NCBI GenBank assembly: GCA_004151065.3
Contig: NWUY0300006860.1
Location: 28,510 to 58,438 of the forward strand
Direction: 5' to 3'
Source: Larix sibirica
Taxonomy: Eukaryota; Streptophyta; Pinopsida; Pinales; Pinaceae
Length of the DNA stretch: 29,929 bases
The notes beneath the pieces were generated by a model that had not been told where the DNA came from, did not search any database, and worked only from the letters and a program-made list of their open reading frames with translations. This document shows positions 29,263-29,929 of this stretch, one piece after another. The stretch's first letter is position 1; each line of letters starts with the position of its first letter. Position numbers and translations under genes: made by a program.

Positions 29263-29929
29263 ATTAATAAAAAATATTAAGTTTTTTAATTCATTAATTA
29301 ATAAATTTATGTAGTATATTTATTATTTTTATTTATTTAAAATAATTATTCTTTAAAATTTTTATTAATTTAATTTTTTTATTAAATTATAATTAAAAAT
29401 TGATTATATAATTTTTATTCAATTTATAATTTTAAAAAATAAAATTATTATTTTTAATATAAAAATAGTTTTTTATTAGTTTATATATGACTTAATACAT
29501 TACATCCCTTAAACATAGCTAGATTTTTAAATGTGTCTCTTTTGCGAATTAGCTTGCTGTGGGAAACTTTGATAGACTGATCCCCGTTCATAACAGACCC
29601 GTTGGAACCACCTACCATACTAACAAGCATATTTTTTTTTAACAGAGACGTATATTGTATATATAAAAAAAAAAGTGGTTTTGAACCAAATCGGCAAAGT
29701 ACAATGATGGCCAAATTGGCTATGAGCATTTTTAGCTTCGCTTGTCAGAGAGCTTGTGGATACCATTATTGAATGAATATATGTATGGATATCAAAATGC
29801 CTATCATCTCAATCTGAGAGATCTTATTACAATTAAATAAAATGAATGGTTGCTAATATGATGCTAAAATAGTTGTTTCAGACTGAAAAGAAGGAAATCC
29901 AAAGGCATAAGACATGACGATGTGCTTCA
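29263..29929. other. Very AT-rich region, then unassigned sequence
   Basis: 29263-29480 is nearly pure A/T. An 82-codon minus frame at 29481-29729 includes SMVGGSNGSVMNGDQSIKVS and is of more normal composition, but I recognise no family and see no promoter, so I do not call it a gene. Nothing is recognised in 29730-29929. Confidence 0.4.

Noticed and set aside
29481-29729. 82-codon minus frame as a host exon
   Set aside because: No family, promoter or splice structure is recognisable; the frame is short enough to occur by chance.

Overview
The window reads as intergenic DNA from a large, repeat-rich plant genome. A gymnosperm such as a conifer is my best guess. The plant assignment rests on three things: LINE fragments of the plant L1 type with an RNase H domain after the reverse transcriptase; Ty1/copia elements primed by initiator-methionine tRNA; and a Ty3/gypsy gag remnant of Tat/Athila character. 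The gymnosperm guess rests on old, heavily mutated and nested elements and on the absence of any host gene. I found no intact protein-coding gene, no complete tRNA or rRNA gene and no CRISPR array. Almost every long open frame is a fragment or the antisense shadow of a broken retroelement.

Layout, left end. Bases 1-640 hold a + strand LINE reverse-transcriptase fragment (LINE A). Its zinc-finger and RNase H part resumes at about 3885-5260. Between the two lie degenerate short repeats, a minus-strand copia LTR with its primer-binding site (2241-2713) and a nested tandem repeat (3131-3882). From 5.3 to 15.6 kb little is recognisable beyond a G-rich minisatellite (6091-6215), an LTR tip (7927-7950), many two-copy short duplications and dispersed related segments (9.9-11.4 kb).

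Centre. A complete + strand copia insertion lies at 15654-20812, with two LTRs of about 1.1 kb, a perfect primer-binding site and a near-matching 5-bp target duplication. It carries a broken gag, protease and pre-integrase stretch. Its 3' half is replaced by unrelated sequence that includes a minus-strand coiled-coil reading frame. The copia seems to sit inside an older Ty3/gypsy element, whose gag and protease remnants continue at about 20850-22870.

Right end. A degenerate 36-bp minisatellite (about 24725-25200) abuts a minus-strand LINE (LINE B, about 25190-27960). LINE B keeps ORF1 (DUF4283-like region plus CCHC knuckle), the endonuclease, and a tandem 68-bp repeat in its presumed 5' UTR, but it has no reverse transcriptase. 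The last 2 kb is very AT-rich and holds a probable tRNA-derived SINE (28942-29124) that interrupts one copy of a tandem duplication.

The three single N characters (640, 7926, 18175) each fall where recognisable element sequence stops abruptly. They are better read as assembly joins or gaps than as single unknown bases. I see no new multi-gene system. The features most worth following are the structured copia LTR, the LINE 5'-UTR repeats, the SINE, and the antisense reading frame carried inside the copia element.
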